A stretch of DNA of 64,000 nt from Marinomonas sargassi (GCF_025716875.1 NZ_JAOVZB010000001.1:124001-188000); one strand, 5' to 3'. Counted from the first letter of the stretch, positions 1 to 9,975 are shown. Translations and numbers: made by a program. The notes: generated from the letters alone by a model not told the origin.

Positions 1-4
1 TCCA

Positions 5-1069
5 TTAGCCAACCTCGCGTACTATACGCTCACCGATATGCTCTAGATCGATAATATCATCGGCCAAATTCGCTTTCTCTACAGCCATAGGCATGCCATA
101 AATAACACAAGATTCTTCACTCTGAATCCATACTTTTGACCCTGAGTTCTTTAGCATTCGGGCGCCTTCTCTACCATCAGCCCCCATACCTGTCATCACA
201 ATTGATAAAACTTTTCCTGGGTAACTTTTAGACGCGGATCCAAATGTCACATCAACCGATGGTTTATAATTTAGTCTTTCGTCACCGTCTAATATTTTGA
301 CACAGCCGCCATTTCTCGGATCGACCATCATTTGCTTACCACCTGGTGCTAACAAAGCCACACCCGCCTCTAAGCGATCACCATTTTTTGCTTCTCGGAC
401 AGTGATTTGACAAATATTATTTAGGCGCTCAGCAAAGGCGCCAGTAAACGCAGCTGGCATATGCTGAACTAAAACCAAAGGGGCTGAAAAGTCACTGGGA
501 AGTTGGCTTAGTACGGCTTGAAGAGCCATAGGACCACCAGTAGAAGTACCAATTGCAACTAAACCTACTCTTTTCCTGACTCGAGGTATTATTACACCTT
601 TAGCCGTAACAATAGGTTTAGGAGCTTTACGTGGAGCAAGCGGTTCAACAGGAGCACGACTTCCCGCTAAACGAGTTCTTGCTACTGCTAGAACCCTATC
701 AATAAGCGCTTTCTTAACAACTGCAGAGTCCCTTGAAATATCTTCAAAGTTCTTCGGCATAAAGTCCGCCGCTCCAGCATCCAAAGCATCTAAAGTAACC
801 TTAGCTCCTTCATGAGTTAATGAAGAGAACATCAAAACTGGCGTCGGTTTAAGCTTCATGATATTTACTACAGCAGCAATACCGTCAAGAACAGGCATCT
901 CATAGTCCATAGTCACAACATCTGGAGATAATGACTGAACTTTTTCTATCGCTTCTTTTCCATTGGTAGCTGTGCCTACGACTTTAAGCCTAGGATCTGA
1001 CTCAAATATTTCTACAAGACGGCGACGAAAAAAACCTGAGTCATCGACCACCAGAACCTTCACTGGCAT
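5..1069 (-). CDS. cheB: CheB, chemotaxis receptor methylesterase / response regulator
   Basis: Demethylates (and deamidates) glutamates on chemoreceptors during adaptation; cytoplasmic. The 354 residues show an N-terminal receiver with the acidic pair in VVDD, phospho-acceptor D55 (MDYEMP) and the conserved Lys in MPKNF. A linker of about 30 residues leads to the methylesterase domain, whose catalytic triad is visible as S176 (GTSTGG), H203 (QHMP) and D298 (GMGADG). It is the last gene of the cheYZAB run in the window, 33 bases after cheA, so probably the same transcript. No cheR is visible here. The identification is certain from motifs and context. Confidence 0.97.
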   Translation of the reverse strand: MPVKVLVVDDSGFFRRRLVEIFESDPRLKVVGTATNGKEAIEKVQSLSPDVVTMDYEMPVLDGIAAVVNIMKLKPTPVLMFSSLTHEGAKVTLDALDAGAADFMPKNFEDISRDSAVVKKALIDRVLAVARTRLAGSRAPVEPLAPRKAPKPIVTAKGVIIPRVRKRVGLVAIGTSTGGPMALQAVLSQLPSDFSAPLVLVQHMPAAFTGAFAERLNNICQITVREAKNGDRLEAGVALLAPGGKQMMVDPRNGGCVKILDGDERLNYKPSVDVTFGSASKSYPGKVLSIVMTGMGADGREGARMLKNSGSKVWIQSEESCVIYGMPMAVEKANLADDIIDLEHIGERIVREVG

Positions 1070-1102
1070 AAAACATCCCCTAAACCTAAGCCGTATCTAT
1101 TA

Positions 1103-3229
1103 TTATCTTGTTGAAGCATAGCCTTTCAGCATACTAGGAACATCAAGGATCAAAGCAATACGGCCATCTCCAGTAATGGTTGCACCAGACATACCCACAG
1201 TACCCTGTAGCATTTTCCCTAGAGGTTTAATAACAACTTCTTCTTGACCAACTAACTGATCAACAACAAAACCAACCTCATTTATACCGACTTGAACTAC
1301 AACGACATGAGCTTCCGCAGGCAACTCCCTACCGCCATTTTTCACAAGCCAGCTCTTAAGGTGGAAAATAGGTAATGTTTTCCCTCGAATAACAACAACC
1401 TGTTGACCATCAACTATATTGGTCTTCTTAAGATCTAGGTGGAATATTTCATTAACACTTGCTAACGGGAAGGCAAATGCCTGATCTGCAAGGGTAACCA
1501 TCAATGTAGGCATAATTGCTAACGTTAATGGAACCTTGATAATGAAGCGAGACCCCTGCCCCAATACAGACTTAATGTCTAATGAGCCATTAAGCTGTGA
1601 TATTTTGGTTTTTACCACATCCATTCCGACACCACGGCCAGAAACGTCTGTAATTTCAACTTTCGTTGAGAAGCCTGGAGCAAAGATCAAATTAAATGCT
1701 TCGCTGTCAGTCAAACGGTCAGCAGCATCTGCATCCATTAAACCTTTTTCGACGGCTTTCCCTCGAAGCAAATTAGCGTCCATACCTGCACCATCATCTT
1801 CAATAGACAATAGGATATGATCGCCTTCTTGCTCCGCAGATAAAATAACCGTACCGACTCTTGGCTTACCTTTCGCTTCACGAGCATCAGGGCCTTCTAC
1901 ACCGTGGTCTACTGAGTTTCGCACCAAGTGAACTAGAGGGTCAGCTAGGGCTTCTACAAGGTTTTTATCTAAATCTGTTTCTTCACCACGAAGAACAAGG
2001 TTTACTTCCTTCTTCATGTTACGCGCTAGATCTCGAACTACTCGAGGAAAGCGCCCAAATACCTTTTTAATTGGCTGCATTCGCGTCTTCATTACTGCAT
2101 TTTGAAGATCGCCCGTAACAACATCGAGGTTTGCTACCGCTTTACCCATAGACTCATCTTCACTCTGAAGACCAAGTCGAACTAAACGGTTTCGAACAAG
2201 TACCAGCTCACCTACCATGTTCATGATGTCATCTAGACGTTTAGTGTCTACACGAACGGTTGCTTCTTGAGCAACTGGAGCATTTGGAGCCTTATCTTTA
2301 GTAGCAGCTTTAGGCTTAGCTGCCGCTTTAGCTGGGGCAGCCTCAACCTTAGGTTTCTCTGCTGCCTTTGGTTTTGGCTCAACTTTAGGTTTCTCTGCTG
2401 CCTTAGGTGCAACTTTGGCTTTTTCAGTAGAATCAGCTGGTGAAGAAGAGTCATTACCTTGTAAACTATCTAAAAGTGATTCGAACTCATCTTCTGTAAT
2501 GAGATCGCTATCTTCAGCCGCTGCACTACTTACTGCAGGTTTGGCCTTTTCTTCTTTTTCTGGTGCTGAGGAGTCTATACCTGGAGCACCACCATGAAGC
2601 TGGTCTAGTAATGCATCAAACTCATCTTCAGTAATATCATCGGAATCTGATGCCTCAACAGGTGGTTTTTCTGCATCTTTTCCTGCCTCCGCCTTCTCAC
2701 CTAGAGCATCAAGCAGAGATTCAAACTCATCATCTGTAATATCAACAGATTCACCTTCAGACGATTCAACCACAGGATCTTCAACAGGCTCCTCAACTGC
2801 TGGTTCAGGCTCAGCCTCCTCTGCAACTTCATCCGCACTAGGTGGCTTAGCATACTTACTTAGAGCTAAAATCAATTCAGGGTCTGCAGGCTCTGGATCA
2901 CCACCAGAGCGCACTGTTTCGAACATTTCATTAACTGCATCAAGGGCCTGCAGTACGATATCCATTAAATCGGCATCAATATCTCTTTGCCCATTTCTCA
3001 AAATATCGAAAACATTCTCTGCGTAATGACAACAATCAACTAACGCCGTTAATTGCAAGAACCCCGCACCACCTTTAACGGTGTGGAAGCCTCGAAATAT
3101 AGCGTTGAGCAATGGATTATCGTTTGGGTTGTTTTCCAAATCTACTAACTGTTCGGAAAGCTGCTCTAGAATTTCACCAGCTTCAACCAAAAAATCTTGT
3201 AGAATTTCATCATCGACTTCGAAACTCAT
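1103..3229 (-). CDS. cheA: CheA, chemotaxis sensor histidine kinase
   Basis: Central chemotaxis kinase that autophosphorylates and passes phosphate to CheY and CheB. The 708 residues contain an HPt domain with phospho-His H49 (FHTVKGGAG), a dimerisation/H-box region near 335-350, the ATPase N-box (HLVRNSVDHG, about 434-443), glycine boxes near 478-483 and 531-536, and a C-terminal CheW-like domain from about 570. The region between HPt and dimerisation domains is unusual: three acidic copies of an ITxDEFxxLLD motif (about 164-174, 199-209, 244-254), then a Lys/Ala/Pro-rich linker (about 265-320). Related motifs occur in other polar-flagellate CheA proteins. It lies between cheZ and cheB. Confidence 0.97.
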   Translation of the reverse strand: MSFEVDDEILQDFLVEAGEILEQLSEQLVDLENNPNDNPLLNAIFRGFHTVKGGAGFLQLTALVDCCHYAENVFDILRNGQRDIDADLMDIVLQALDAVNEMFETVRSGGDPEPADPELILALSKYAKPPSADEVAEEAEPEPAVEEPVEDPVVESSEGESVDITDDEFESLLDALGEKAEAGKDAEKPPVEASDSDDITEDEFDALLDQLHGGAPGIDSSAPEKEEKAKPAVSSAAAEDSDLITEDEFESLLDSLQGNDSSSPADSTEKAKVAPKAAEKPKVEPKPKAAEKPKVEAAPAKAAAKPKAATKDKAPNAPVAQEATVRVDTKRLDDIMNMVGELVLVRNRLVRLGLQSEDESMGKAVANLDVVTGDLQNAVMKTRMQPIKKVFGRFPRVVRDLARNMKKEVNLVLRGEETDLDKNLVEALADPLVHLVRNSVDHGVEGPDAREAKGKPRVGTVILSAEQEGDHILLSIEDDGAGMDANLLRGKAVEKGLMDADAADRLTDSEAFNLIFAPGFSTKVEITDVSGRGVGMDVVKTKISQLNGSLDIKSVLGQGSRFIIKVPLTLAIMPTLMVTLADQAFAFPLASVNEIFHLDLKKTNIVDGQQVVVIRGKTLPIFHLKSWLVKNGGRELPAEAHVVVVQVGINEVGFVVDQLVGQEEVVIKPLGKMLQGTVGMSGATITGDGRIALILDVPSMLKGYASTR

Positions 3230-3241
3230 CCTCAGCTCCTT

Positions 3242-4033
3242 CTAGAAACCAAGACTTGATAGCAAGTCGTCTACGTCGTCTTGGCTATTCAGTACTTCAG
3301 GGTTGTTTTGTTTATTAATAGCTGGGCCATGTCCACGATCATCATCATGCTCTGCCACTTTTTTATCTTGGTGCTTAACACCAGAAATACTATCAACTCG
3401 TCCAGCAACAGCAACGAGATGCACAAGCTTTTCTTCTACATCACGAATTAAATCATTCACTCTAGTAATTACCTGACCAGTAAGGTCTTGGTAACCTTGC
3501 TCTAGAAGAATTGTGTTGAGGTTTGAATGCAAGGTAGTAGCACTATCATCAGCATAAGCTAAGAATGTATCAATACGCTTATACAGCTCTCGAAATTCTT
3601 GCGGTGTTAAATCTCTTTGTATTAGACGCCCCCAGTCTTTACGTAATTCCTTGGCTCTTTGCTGCAGTTCACTAGACACTGGAACACTTTCATCAACCAT
3701 ATCCATGGTTTTATTTGCTGCCGCACTCGTTGTTTCAATGACATAATTCAATCGATCAGAAGCGTCCGCTATTTTTGACGTAGCCTCCCCTTCTTGTTGA
3801 CTTGAAGAAGAGCCAATAGATTCAATTTGAAAATCACGAATTGCATCATGAAGGCTTCTTGTTAAGCTTCCAACTTCGTTGTAAAAGCTTTTATGCCTTG
3901 CTTCACTGAGATCTTGAATAACATTAAAAGCACCGCTGAAATCACCTTTTTCAAGGTACTCTAGAAGTTCTGGGCTACTTTGCTTTACCAGAGCGCCAAA
4001 GTCTTCTAAATCAGACTCTAATACATTTGACAT
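3242..4033 (-). CDS. cheZ: CheZ, CheY-P phosphatase
   Basis: Stimulates dephosphorylation of CheY-P to end the motor-switching signal. The 263-residue protein is largely helical and carries the diagnostic DxxxQ active-site pattern in QDLTGQVI on the long hairpin, followed by an acidic/His-rich linker and a C-terminal peptide with DDVDDLLSSLGF, which fits the known CheY-binding tail of the family. It starts at an ATG behind a GGGAG-type ribosome site, 9 bases after cheY, and is followed 12 bases later by cheA. The usual length is about 215-265 residues. Confidence 0.95.
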   Translation of the reverse strand: MSNVLESDLEDFGALVKQSSPELLEYLEKGDFSGAFNVIQDLSEARHKSFYNEVGSLTRSLHDAIRDFQIESIGSSSSQQEGEATSKIADASDRLNYVIETTSAAANKTMDMVDESVPVSSELQQRAKELRKDWGRLIQRDLTPQEFRELYKRIDTFLAYADDSATTLHSNLNTILLEQGYQDLTGQVITRVNDLIRDVEEKLVHLVAVAGRVDSISGVKHQDKKVAEHDDDRGHGPAINKQNNPEVLNSQDDVDDLLSSLGF

Positions 4034-4042
4034 TTAAACTCC

Positions 4043-4435
4043 CTATTTAGCAGCGTCTATTCGTTCGAATATCTTCTCAATTTTTTCTTTGAGAGCCACT
4101 GCTGTAAATGGCTTAACAACATAACCATTTACGCCTGCTTGCGCCGCAGAGATGATTTGGTCACGTTTTGCTTCCGCCGTCACCATAAGGACAGGGATTG
4201 TCTTAAGTTTACTATCCGCTCGAACTGCCCTAAGCAGCTCAATACCGGTCATACCTGGCATATTCCAATCCGTCACAAGAAAGTCTATTGTGCCTCCTTG
4301 AAGTATTGGTAATGCTGTCACACCATCATCGGCTTCAACCGTATTGGTAAACCCCAAATCCCGCAGCAAGTTTTTAATGATTCGTCTCATTGTCGAGAAA
4401 TCATCAACAATCAGGATCTTCATGTTTTTATCCAA
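4043..4435 (-). CDS. cheY: CheY, chemotaxis response regulator
   Basis: Single-domain receiver that carries the signal from CheA to FliM/FliN at the motor switch. About 130 residues with the acidic pair in VDDFSTMRR, phospho-Asp in [10 protein letters not shown], Thr in MVTAEA and Lys in VVKPF, closely matching polar-flagellum CheY proteins. Start choice: a GGAGG sits 5 bases upstream of a TTG that gives [10 protein letters not shown]. An in-frame GTG four codons earlier overlaps that GGAGG, and an ATG lies four codons later. I prefer the TTG, but the start remains uncertain by a few residues. Confidence 0.96.
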   Translation of the reverse strand: MDKNMKILIVDDFSTMRRIIKNLLRDLGFTNTVEADDGVTALPILQGGTIDFLVTDWNMPGMTGIELLRAVRADSKLKTIPVLMVTAEAKRDQIISAAQAGVNGYVVKPFTAVALKEKIEKIFERIDAAK

Positions 4436-4478
4436 TGCAACCTCCACACCTCAAAGGTAAAATTCCGTATTTCATAAT

Positions 4479-5216
4479 TTATTCTCGCCAACTACTTAAT
4501 CTTGCTCGCAAACGCACAGCTGCTTGACTATGTATTTGGCTTACTCTTGATTCACTTACACCTAAGATAGCACCTATTTCTTTTAAGTTAAGCTCTTCAT
4601 TGTAATATAAGGACAATACTAGCTTTTCTTTCTCAGGCAAATTTTCTATTTCTGCAGCTAAATGGGTTTGAAAACCGCCTTCTTCTACCAATGAATAAGG
4701 CGAATTATCGTGTCCAGCATCAGCAGTGTCTAAACTATTTGTATCAGAGTCTAGCATTTCTTCATAGCTAAAAAGCTGGGTAGACATAGATGAATGTATA
4801 ATTTCATGGTATTCGTCAATAGCTATCCCCATATGTGAAGACACTTCTAAATCGGAAGCTTCACGACCCAGTTTAGCTTCAAGCTCTTTAATGGCTGCTG
4901 TAACCGCTCTACCATTACGGCGAACGGAACGAGGCGCCCAGTCCGCTTTACGAACCTCATCCATCATTGAGCCACGGATACGGATACCCGCATAAGTTTC
5001 AAAACTAGCCCCTTTAGAAGAATCAAAGCGCTTATATGCTTCTATCAACCCCATCATGCCAGTTTGAGTCAAATCATCGACATCCACACTATCCGGCAAA
5101 CGAGCCAGTAAATGATAAGCAATCTTTTTAACTAAATGGCCATATTGATCGACGATAGCATCAATAGATACTGCCGTTTTTTTAGAGTATGTACTATATC
5201 CGTTTTTGGTCTGCAT
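4479..5216 (-). CDS. fliA: FliA, sigma-28 flagellar sigma factor
   Basis: RNA polymerase sigma factor for late flagellar, flagellin and chemotaxis genes. Sigma-70 region 2 is evident (LVKKIAYHLLARLPDSVDVDDLTQTGMMGLIEA in the first third), then region 3 and a C-terminal region 4 helix-turn-helix (LKEIGAILGVSESRVSQIHSQA, split here by family knowledge). I chose the ATG at 5216, giving 245 residues and an N-terminus like other FliA proteins. An upstream in-frame TTG at 5264 has no ribosome site. The leader before fliA directly follows flhF; the expected flhG gene is not there (see findings). cheY follows. Confidence 0.95.
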   Translation of the reverse strand: MQTKNGYSTYSKKTAVSIDAIVDQYGHLVKKIAYHLLARLPDSVDVDDLTQTGMMGLIEAYKRFDSSKGASFETYAGIRIRGSMMDEVRKADWAPRSVRRNGRAVTAAIKELEAKLGREASDLEVSSHMGIAIDEYHEIIHSSMSTQLFSYEEMLDSDTNSLDTADAGHDNSPYSLVEEGGFQTHLAAEIENLPEKEKLVLSLYYNEELNLKEIGAILGVSESRVSQIHSQAAVRLRARLSSWRE

Positions 5217-5308
5217 AAAATATTCTAAGCAACCTTCACCATTAAAGTTAATCGCATTAATCAACCATACTATAATAGAGCATGATATAACATTTCCAGC
5301 AACGTATA

Positions 5309-6577
5309 TTAACTACCGTATTTTAGCTGTCCATACAGTTGACTATAGTGCTCTGCCGTATAAACAACCCTACTAATAAGATTATGAGCCCTTGCTGCCT
5401 GAATATCGTCCGGTATACGCTGACCATCTGCAATATATGCAACTGGCAAACCCTCTTCAACAACAACACTAACAGCTTCACCAAGCGAGGCTGACTCATC
5501 TAACTTACTTAACACACAACCATCTAAGCCCACTTGAGAATAGACATCCACAACCGACTTTAACACTTGCCTTTGACTAGTGCAGGGCAACACCAACATT
5601 TTCTTTAAATTAGCTCGTGCTCGTTTCATCATGAGCAACTGACGCTCAAGGTTTGAATCTCTCGGATTCATACCAGCCGTATCAACCAATACCAACGAAT
5701 AATCTGCGTATTTATCTAATACATCATTGAGATCTGTATATTCATTAACCACTTCAACAGGAACATTTAAGATACGACCAAATGTTCGCAGCTGTTCATG
5801 GGCAGCAATACGATAAGTGTCCGTAGTGATCAAGACAACGCCACCCGTGCCATATTTTAAAACATGCTGCGCTGCGATCTTGCCTATCGAAGTCGTTTTG
5901 CCTACACCAGTAGGCCCCATAAACGCAATACAGCCTCTGAGCTCATCAGAACTAGATGCTACAGGAATGGTTTCAGCCAATCGAGCCAAAAGACGATTCC
6001 AATCATCCTCTCGACCATTCAGCGTAACCTCACGCATCAACTGAGCAACAATAGCATCAGACAAACCCAAGCCCTGAAGCTTTCTTTCCGTTCGACTAGA
6101 GTTCTCATCAACAGCCGATCGTTTCAGCCCTTCATTGCGACCTGACCGCTCGAGCATTGCCTTAACATTTTTCAGTTCTAGCTCCATATCATGAAGCTGT
6201 TTAACACTTTCAGGATTATTTACCGCAGAAGTCGTCTCATTTTTAACAGGGCGACGAGATTCAACTGCTGGAGACTCAAGCTCAGACTCCCTAGCACCTT
6301 TCCCATAGGCAGGTTCAGCCTGTTTGGCCTCTTCTATTCGACCAAGATAATCAGAACTAAGCTCACTTTGATATTTTGAAGAGAAGGAAGGTTTATCTTT
6401 TGGTTTTGAAGAAATATTGGTGGGCATAGAACCGTCATAATCTAAAGCGGCAACTATTTCAATTTCACCTGTAGGCAATCGCTGATTAGACAGGATAACG
6501 GCGTCAGGGCCTACTGCATCGCGTACCTTTCGTATCGCTTGCCGCATGTCTGGTGCTCGGAACCGCCTAATTTGCAT
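5309..6577 (-). CDS. flhF: FlhF, SRP-type GTPase for flagellar placement
   Basis: Signal-recognition-particle-like GTPase that fixes the site of polar flagellum assembly by recruiting FliF. The 422 residues comprise a basic N-terminal region (1-45), a low-complexity linker (about 50-160), an N domain, and a GTPase domain with P-loop GPTGVGKTTS (221-230), TTDTYRIAA (251-259) and G3 DTAG (299-302). The usual partner FlhG/FleN, which stimulates its GTPase, is absent downstream: fliA begins 92 bases after the flhF stop. A leader of 101 bases separates it from flhA. Confidence 0.96.
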   Translation of the reverse strand: MQIRRFRAPDMRQAIRKVRDAVGPDAVILSNQRLPTGEIEIVAALDYDGSMPTNISSKPKDKPSFSSKYQSELSSDYLGRIEEAKQAEPAYGKGARESELESPAVESRRPVKNETTSAVNNPESVKQLHDMELELKNVKAMLERSGRNEGLKRSAVDENSSRTERKLQGLGLSDAIVAQLMREVTLNGREDDWNRLLARLAETIPVASSSDELRGCIAFMGPTGVGKTTSIGKIAAQHVLKYGTGGVVLITTDTYRIAAHEQLRTFGRILNVPVEVVNEYTDLNDVLDKYADYSLVLVDTAGMNPRDSNLERQLLMMKRARANLKKMLVLPCTSQRQVLKSVVDVYSQVGLDGCVLSKLDESASLGEAVSVVVEEGLPVAYIADGQRIPDDIQAARAHNLISRVVYTAEHYSQLYGQLKYGS

Positions 6578-6678
6578 GAATAACCTAATCCTTTCAATGT
6601 ATTTTGCTTACAAATCCATAGCTTACCCGAAAGAAACACATAAATATAGACTCAATAACGGCCTTATTTACATAGCAA

Positions 6679-8802
6679 CTATTGACCAATAACACCAACA
6701 ACAGTAATACGTTTATGATCAGGAACCTCTTGGTATGAGAGAACCGACATATTAACCATTCCATAACGCATAAAGCGCGCCAACATAGGACGAATCGGCG
6801 CAGAAACTACCAAAATTGGTGCATTTCCCATTGCCTCTTGCTGCTCAGCAGATTGCTTAAGCGATGACTGCAATTGCTCTGCCATTTGTGGCTCAAGAAT
6901 TAAAGCCTCTTCATTTTTAACACCAGACTGCTGACTCTGCTGCACTGTCTGCATTAACATTTTTTCAAGCTGCGGCTCTAGCGTAAGAACAGGTATTTCT
7001 TCAACACCATCCGCTAACGTTTGAATAATAAGCCTCGATAAGGAAGTTCGAACCGCTGCCGTTAATATCATCGGATCTTGCGTCTTCGGCTGAACCCCCA
7101 TAATAGACTCGGCAATAGTCCGCATATCACGCAAAGGCACACCTTCGATCAACAAGTTCTGCAACACTTTCAACAACACACTTAAAGGCACAGTATTTGG
7201 CACTAACTCTTCAGCTAACTTAGGGTTATATTGCTTCAAGAGACTCAGCAATTGCTGCACTTCATCATGACCTATGAGCTCATACGCATGCTTATGCATA
7301 ATCTGATTGATATGTGTGGCCACTACCGTACTCACATCAACCACAGTATATCCATAAGTTTGAGCCTGATCTCTACTTTTAGGGTCAATCCACACCGCAT
7401 CAAGACCAAATGAAGGGTCTTTACCTGCAATACCATCAATCGCACCAAACACTTGTCCCGGATCAATAGCCAAGTCCTTATCAGGGTGCACCTCAGCTTC
7501 AGCCAAACTCACCCCCATCAAGGTGACTCTATAGGCATTCGGCATTAAATCTAGATTATCTCGAATGTGCACACTCGGCACCAAAAAGCCCAAATCTTGA
7601 GAAAGCTTCCTACGTACACCTTTAATTCTCGCCAACAATTCTCCACCTTGGCTTTTATCCACCAAAGGTATCAAACGGTAACCGACCTCTAAGCCCAACA
7701 TATCTACAGGAGCAACATCGTCCCAACTAAGGTCCTTAGCTTCCGCAGGCACCTCACTACGCCCTTCAGCCCCCGGTTTACTAACAGAACCTTGCTTTTG
7801 CTTGGGCTTTTGTTTTTTTCGATATTCCAAGAAGAAAGCTAAGCCACCTAAGCAAGCCGCTAGAGAAAGAAAAGAAAAGTGAGGCATACCTGGCACTACA
7901 CCCATAATAGTCATAACGCCAGCAGCAACATACAAGACCTTGGAAGAACCAAACATTTGGCTCATAACCTGAGAGCCCATATCACCACTTTCATTAACTC
8001 GAGTAACCATAATGGCTGCTGCAGTAGACAGCATTAATGATGGCAACTGTGCGACTAGACCATCACCTATTGTTAAAAGCGAGTAACTCTCAACCGCTTC
8101 ATTAAATGAAAGGTCATGCTGAGCTATACCTACCGATAAGCCACCAATAATATTGATCCCTAGAATCAACAAACCCGCAATGGCATCGCCCTTCACGAAT
8201 TTTGAAGCACCATCCATAGACCCGTAAAATTCTGCTTCAGATGCTATTTCCATTCGACGTGTTTTAGCCTGTTCCGCATCTATCATGCCGGCATTCAAGT
8301 CCGCATCGATGGCCATTTGCTTCCCCGGCATTGCATCTAGCGTAAAACGGGCACTTACTTCAGATATACGGCCAGCACCCTTGGTTACTACGGCAAAATT
8401 GATAATCATCAATATGCCAAACACCACAAAACCAACAACGTAATTACCACCGATAACCACTTCACCAAAGGCCTGAATTACCTTACCTGCGGCATCACCA
8501 CCCTCGTGTCCATCTAAAAGCACCACACGCGTTGAAGCCACATTCAACGCCAGACGCATCAATGTAGAGACAAGAAGAACAGTAGGAAAAACGGCAAAAT
8601 CTAGAGGACGTAATGAATAGATAGCGACTAGTAACACAACGATTGCGAGAGCAATATTGAAAGTAAAAAGAACGTCTAACAAAAATGATGGAATCGGCAA
8701 AATCATCATCGCAAGAAGCGATAATAACAGCACAGGAATACCTAGGCTTCCCCTGAATATACCTTGAGCTTGCCCTGCAAGTCGACTACGGTCAAAATTC
8801 AC
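6679..8802 (-). CDS. flhA: FlhA, flagellar export apparatus membrane protein
   Basis: Inner-membrane ring of the flagellar type III export gate, using proton-motive force and docking chaperone-substrate complexes through its cytoplasmic domain. The 707 residues show about eight hydrophobic segments in the first 330, including the conserved FHIPEP-region equivalent (RFTLDAMPGKQMAIDADLN region, about 150-170), then a Lys/Gln linker and a soluble C-terminal domain. The start is a GTG with AGGA about 10 bases upstream, right after flhB. Length is standard (about 700). Confidence 0.97.
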   Translation of the reverse strand: MNFDRSRLAGQAQGIFRGSLGIPVLLLSLLAMMILPIPSFLLDVLFTFNIALAIVVLLVAIYSLRPLDFAVFPTVLLVSTLMRLALNVASTRVVLLDGHEGGDAAGKVIQAFGEVVIGGNYVVGFVVFGILMIINFAVVTKGAGRISEVSARFTLDAMPGKQMAIDADLNAGMIDAEQAKTRRMEIASEAEFYGSMDGASKFVKGDAIAGLLILGINIIGGLSVGIAQHDLSFNEAVESYSLLTIGDGLVAQLPSLMLSTAAAIMVTRVNESGDMGSQVMSQMFGSSKVLYVAAGVMTIMGVVPGMPHFSFLSLAACLGGLAFFLEYRKKQKPKQKQGSVSKPGAEGRSEVPAEAKDLSWDDVAPVDMLGLEVGYRLIPLVDKSQGGELLARIKGVRRKLSQDLGFLVPSVHIRDNLDLMPNAYRVTLMGVSLAEAEVHPDKDLAIDPGQVFGAIDGIAGKDPSFGLDAVWIDPKSRDQAQTYGYTVVDVSTVVATHINQIMHKHAYELIGHDEVQQLLSLLKQYNPKLAEELVPNTVPLSVLLKVLQNLLIEGVPLRDMRTIAESIMGVQPKTQDPMILTAAVRTSLSRLIIQTLADGVEEIPVLTLEPQLEKMLMQTVQQSQQSGVKNEEALILEPQMAEQLQSSLKQSAEQQEAMGNAPILVVSAPIRPMLARFMRYGMVNMSVLSYQEVPDHKRITVVGVIGQ

Positions 8803-8835
8803 ACTAAATTCCTATAAACAAACAGTACAGTATGA

Positions 8836-9975
8836 TTATTCACCATCCCACCTAAACTCATCAGGCACGTCCAATGTAGGCATAGGGTCAGGCATTGGAG
8901 CACCAGTACGGGCATTACGCAGCTGATAAACATAAGCCAGCAACTGCGCAACCACTTTAAACAAACCTTGCGGTATTTCATCACCAATTTCAGTATGGCG
9001 GTAAATTGCACGCGCTAATTCAGGCGATTGTATCACAGGGATATCGTAGTGATTGCCAATTTCACGTATTTTCAGGGCAATAAAGTCTCCACCTTTGGCT
9101 ATCATAATTGGCGCAGCACTTCCTCCCGTTTGATCATATTTAAGGGCAACAGAGAAATGGGTCGGGTTGGTAATAATCACATCTGCCTCTGGCACATCAG
9201 ACATCATTCTATTCATTGCTGCTTGGCGCTGTAATTGACGGATCCTGCCCCTAACCTGAGGATCACCTTCTTGCTGTTTAAATTCGTCTTTTACTTCTTG
9301 TTTAGTCATCTTTAGCTTTTCTTTATGTGACCAGATCTGAAAGGGCACATCAATCGCAGCGATCAAAACCAATGCAAGAGTCACAAAAACAAACGACCAA
9401 ACAACAATATCAATGCCATGAGCAACCGACAGCTCTATTGCTTGAAATGTCAGCGCCAAGGTCTCAGGAAGAAAATAATTGATAACCAGAACAGCAACCA
9501 AACCAACAAGCGACACTTTAGCAATAGACTTCAATAGCTCAACCAAAGATTGCATTGAAAACATACGCTTAATGCCTGCGATAGGACTCATTTTACTCAA
9601 CTTGGGCAGAAGAGGTTCCCAAGAAAAGTTCAATCCCCCCAAAGCAATACTGCCAATTATCCCAGCCGCCGCCAATACACTCATCAACAAAATCATAGAG
9701 TCCATCATAGCGACAACAGACTCATACAAATGAAAAACCATTCGACTTAAATCAAATATATCTTTTCGTTCAACAATGAAATTGAAATTAAACAAGACAG
9801 ATAAGTCACGAACCAAAAGCGTTCCGGTACCATATATTGTTACCGCAGCAACAATCAGTAAAAGCGCCGAACTTAAGTCCTTCGAGCGAGGTAAATTACC
9901 CTTGGCTCTGGCATCCTGTAGCTTTTTGCTACTGGCACTTTCGGTTTTTTCACTACCGTCTTCGTTCTCAGCCAT
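8836..9975 (-). CDS. flhB: FlhB, export specificity switch protein
   Basis: Membrane protein of the flagellar export gate that switches substrate class after autocleavage. The 379 residues contain four hydrophobic segments (about 35-57, 90-113, 150-170, 185-210) and a cytoplasmic domain with the NPTH autocleavage motif at 270-273 (VIITNPTHFS). The N-terminus EDGSEKTESASSKKLQDARAKG is the typical charged FlhB start. Its first codons overlap the end of fliR by 8 bases, indicating translational coupling. Confidence 0.97.
   Translation of the reverse strand: MAENEDGSEKTESASSKKLQDARAKGNLPRSKDLSSALLLIVAAVTIYGTGTLLVRDLSVLFNFNFIVERKDIFDLSRMVFHLYESVVAMMDSMILLMSVLAAAGIIGSIALGGLNFSWEPLLPKLSKMSPIAGIKRMFSMQSLVELLKSIAKVSLVGLVAVLVINYFLPETLALTFQAIELSVAHGIDIVVWSFVFVTLALVLIAAIDVPFQIWSHKEKLKMTKQEVKDEFKQQEGDPQVRGRIRQLQRQAAMNRMMSDVPEADVIITNPTHFSVALKYDQTGGSAAPIMIAKGGDFIALKIREIGNHYDIPVIQSPELARAIYRHTEIGDEIPQGLFKVVAQLLAYVYQLRNARTGAPMPDPMPTLDVPDEFRWDGE

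Noticed and set aside
2248-2454. Open frame of Leu/Gln/Lys repeats inside cheA on the same strand
   Set aside because: Shadow of the low-complexity Lys/Ala/Pro linker of CheA in another frame; no start signal of its own.
5217-5308. Remnant of flhG between flhF and fliA
   Set aside because: Too short and no MinD-like motif (no deviant Walker A) in any frame; nothing to call a pseudogene.
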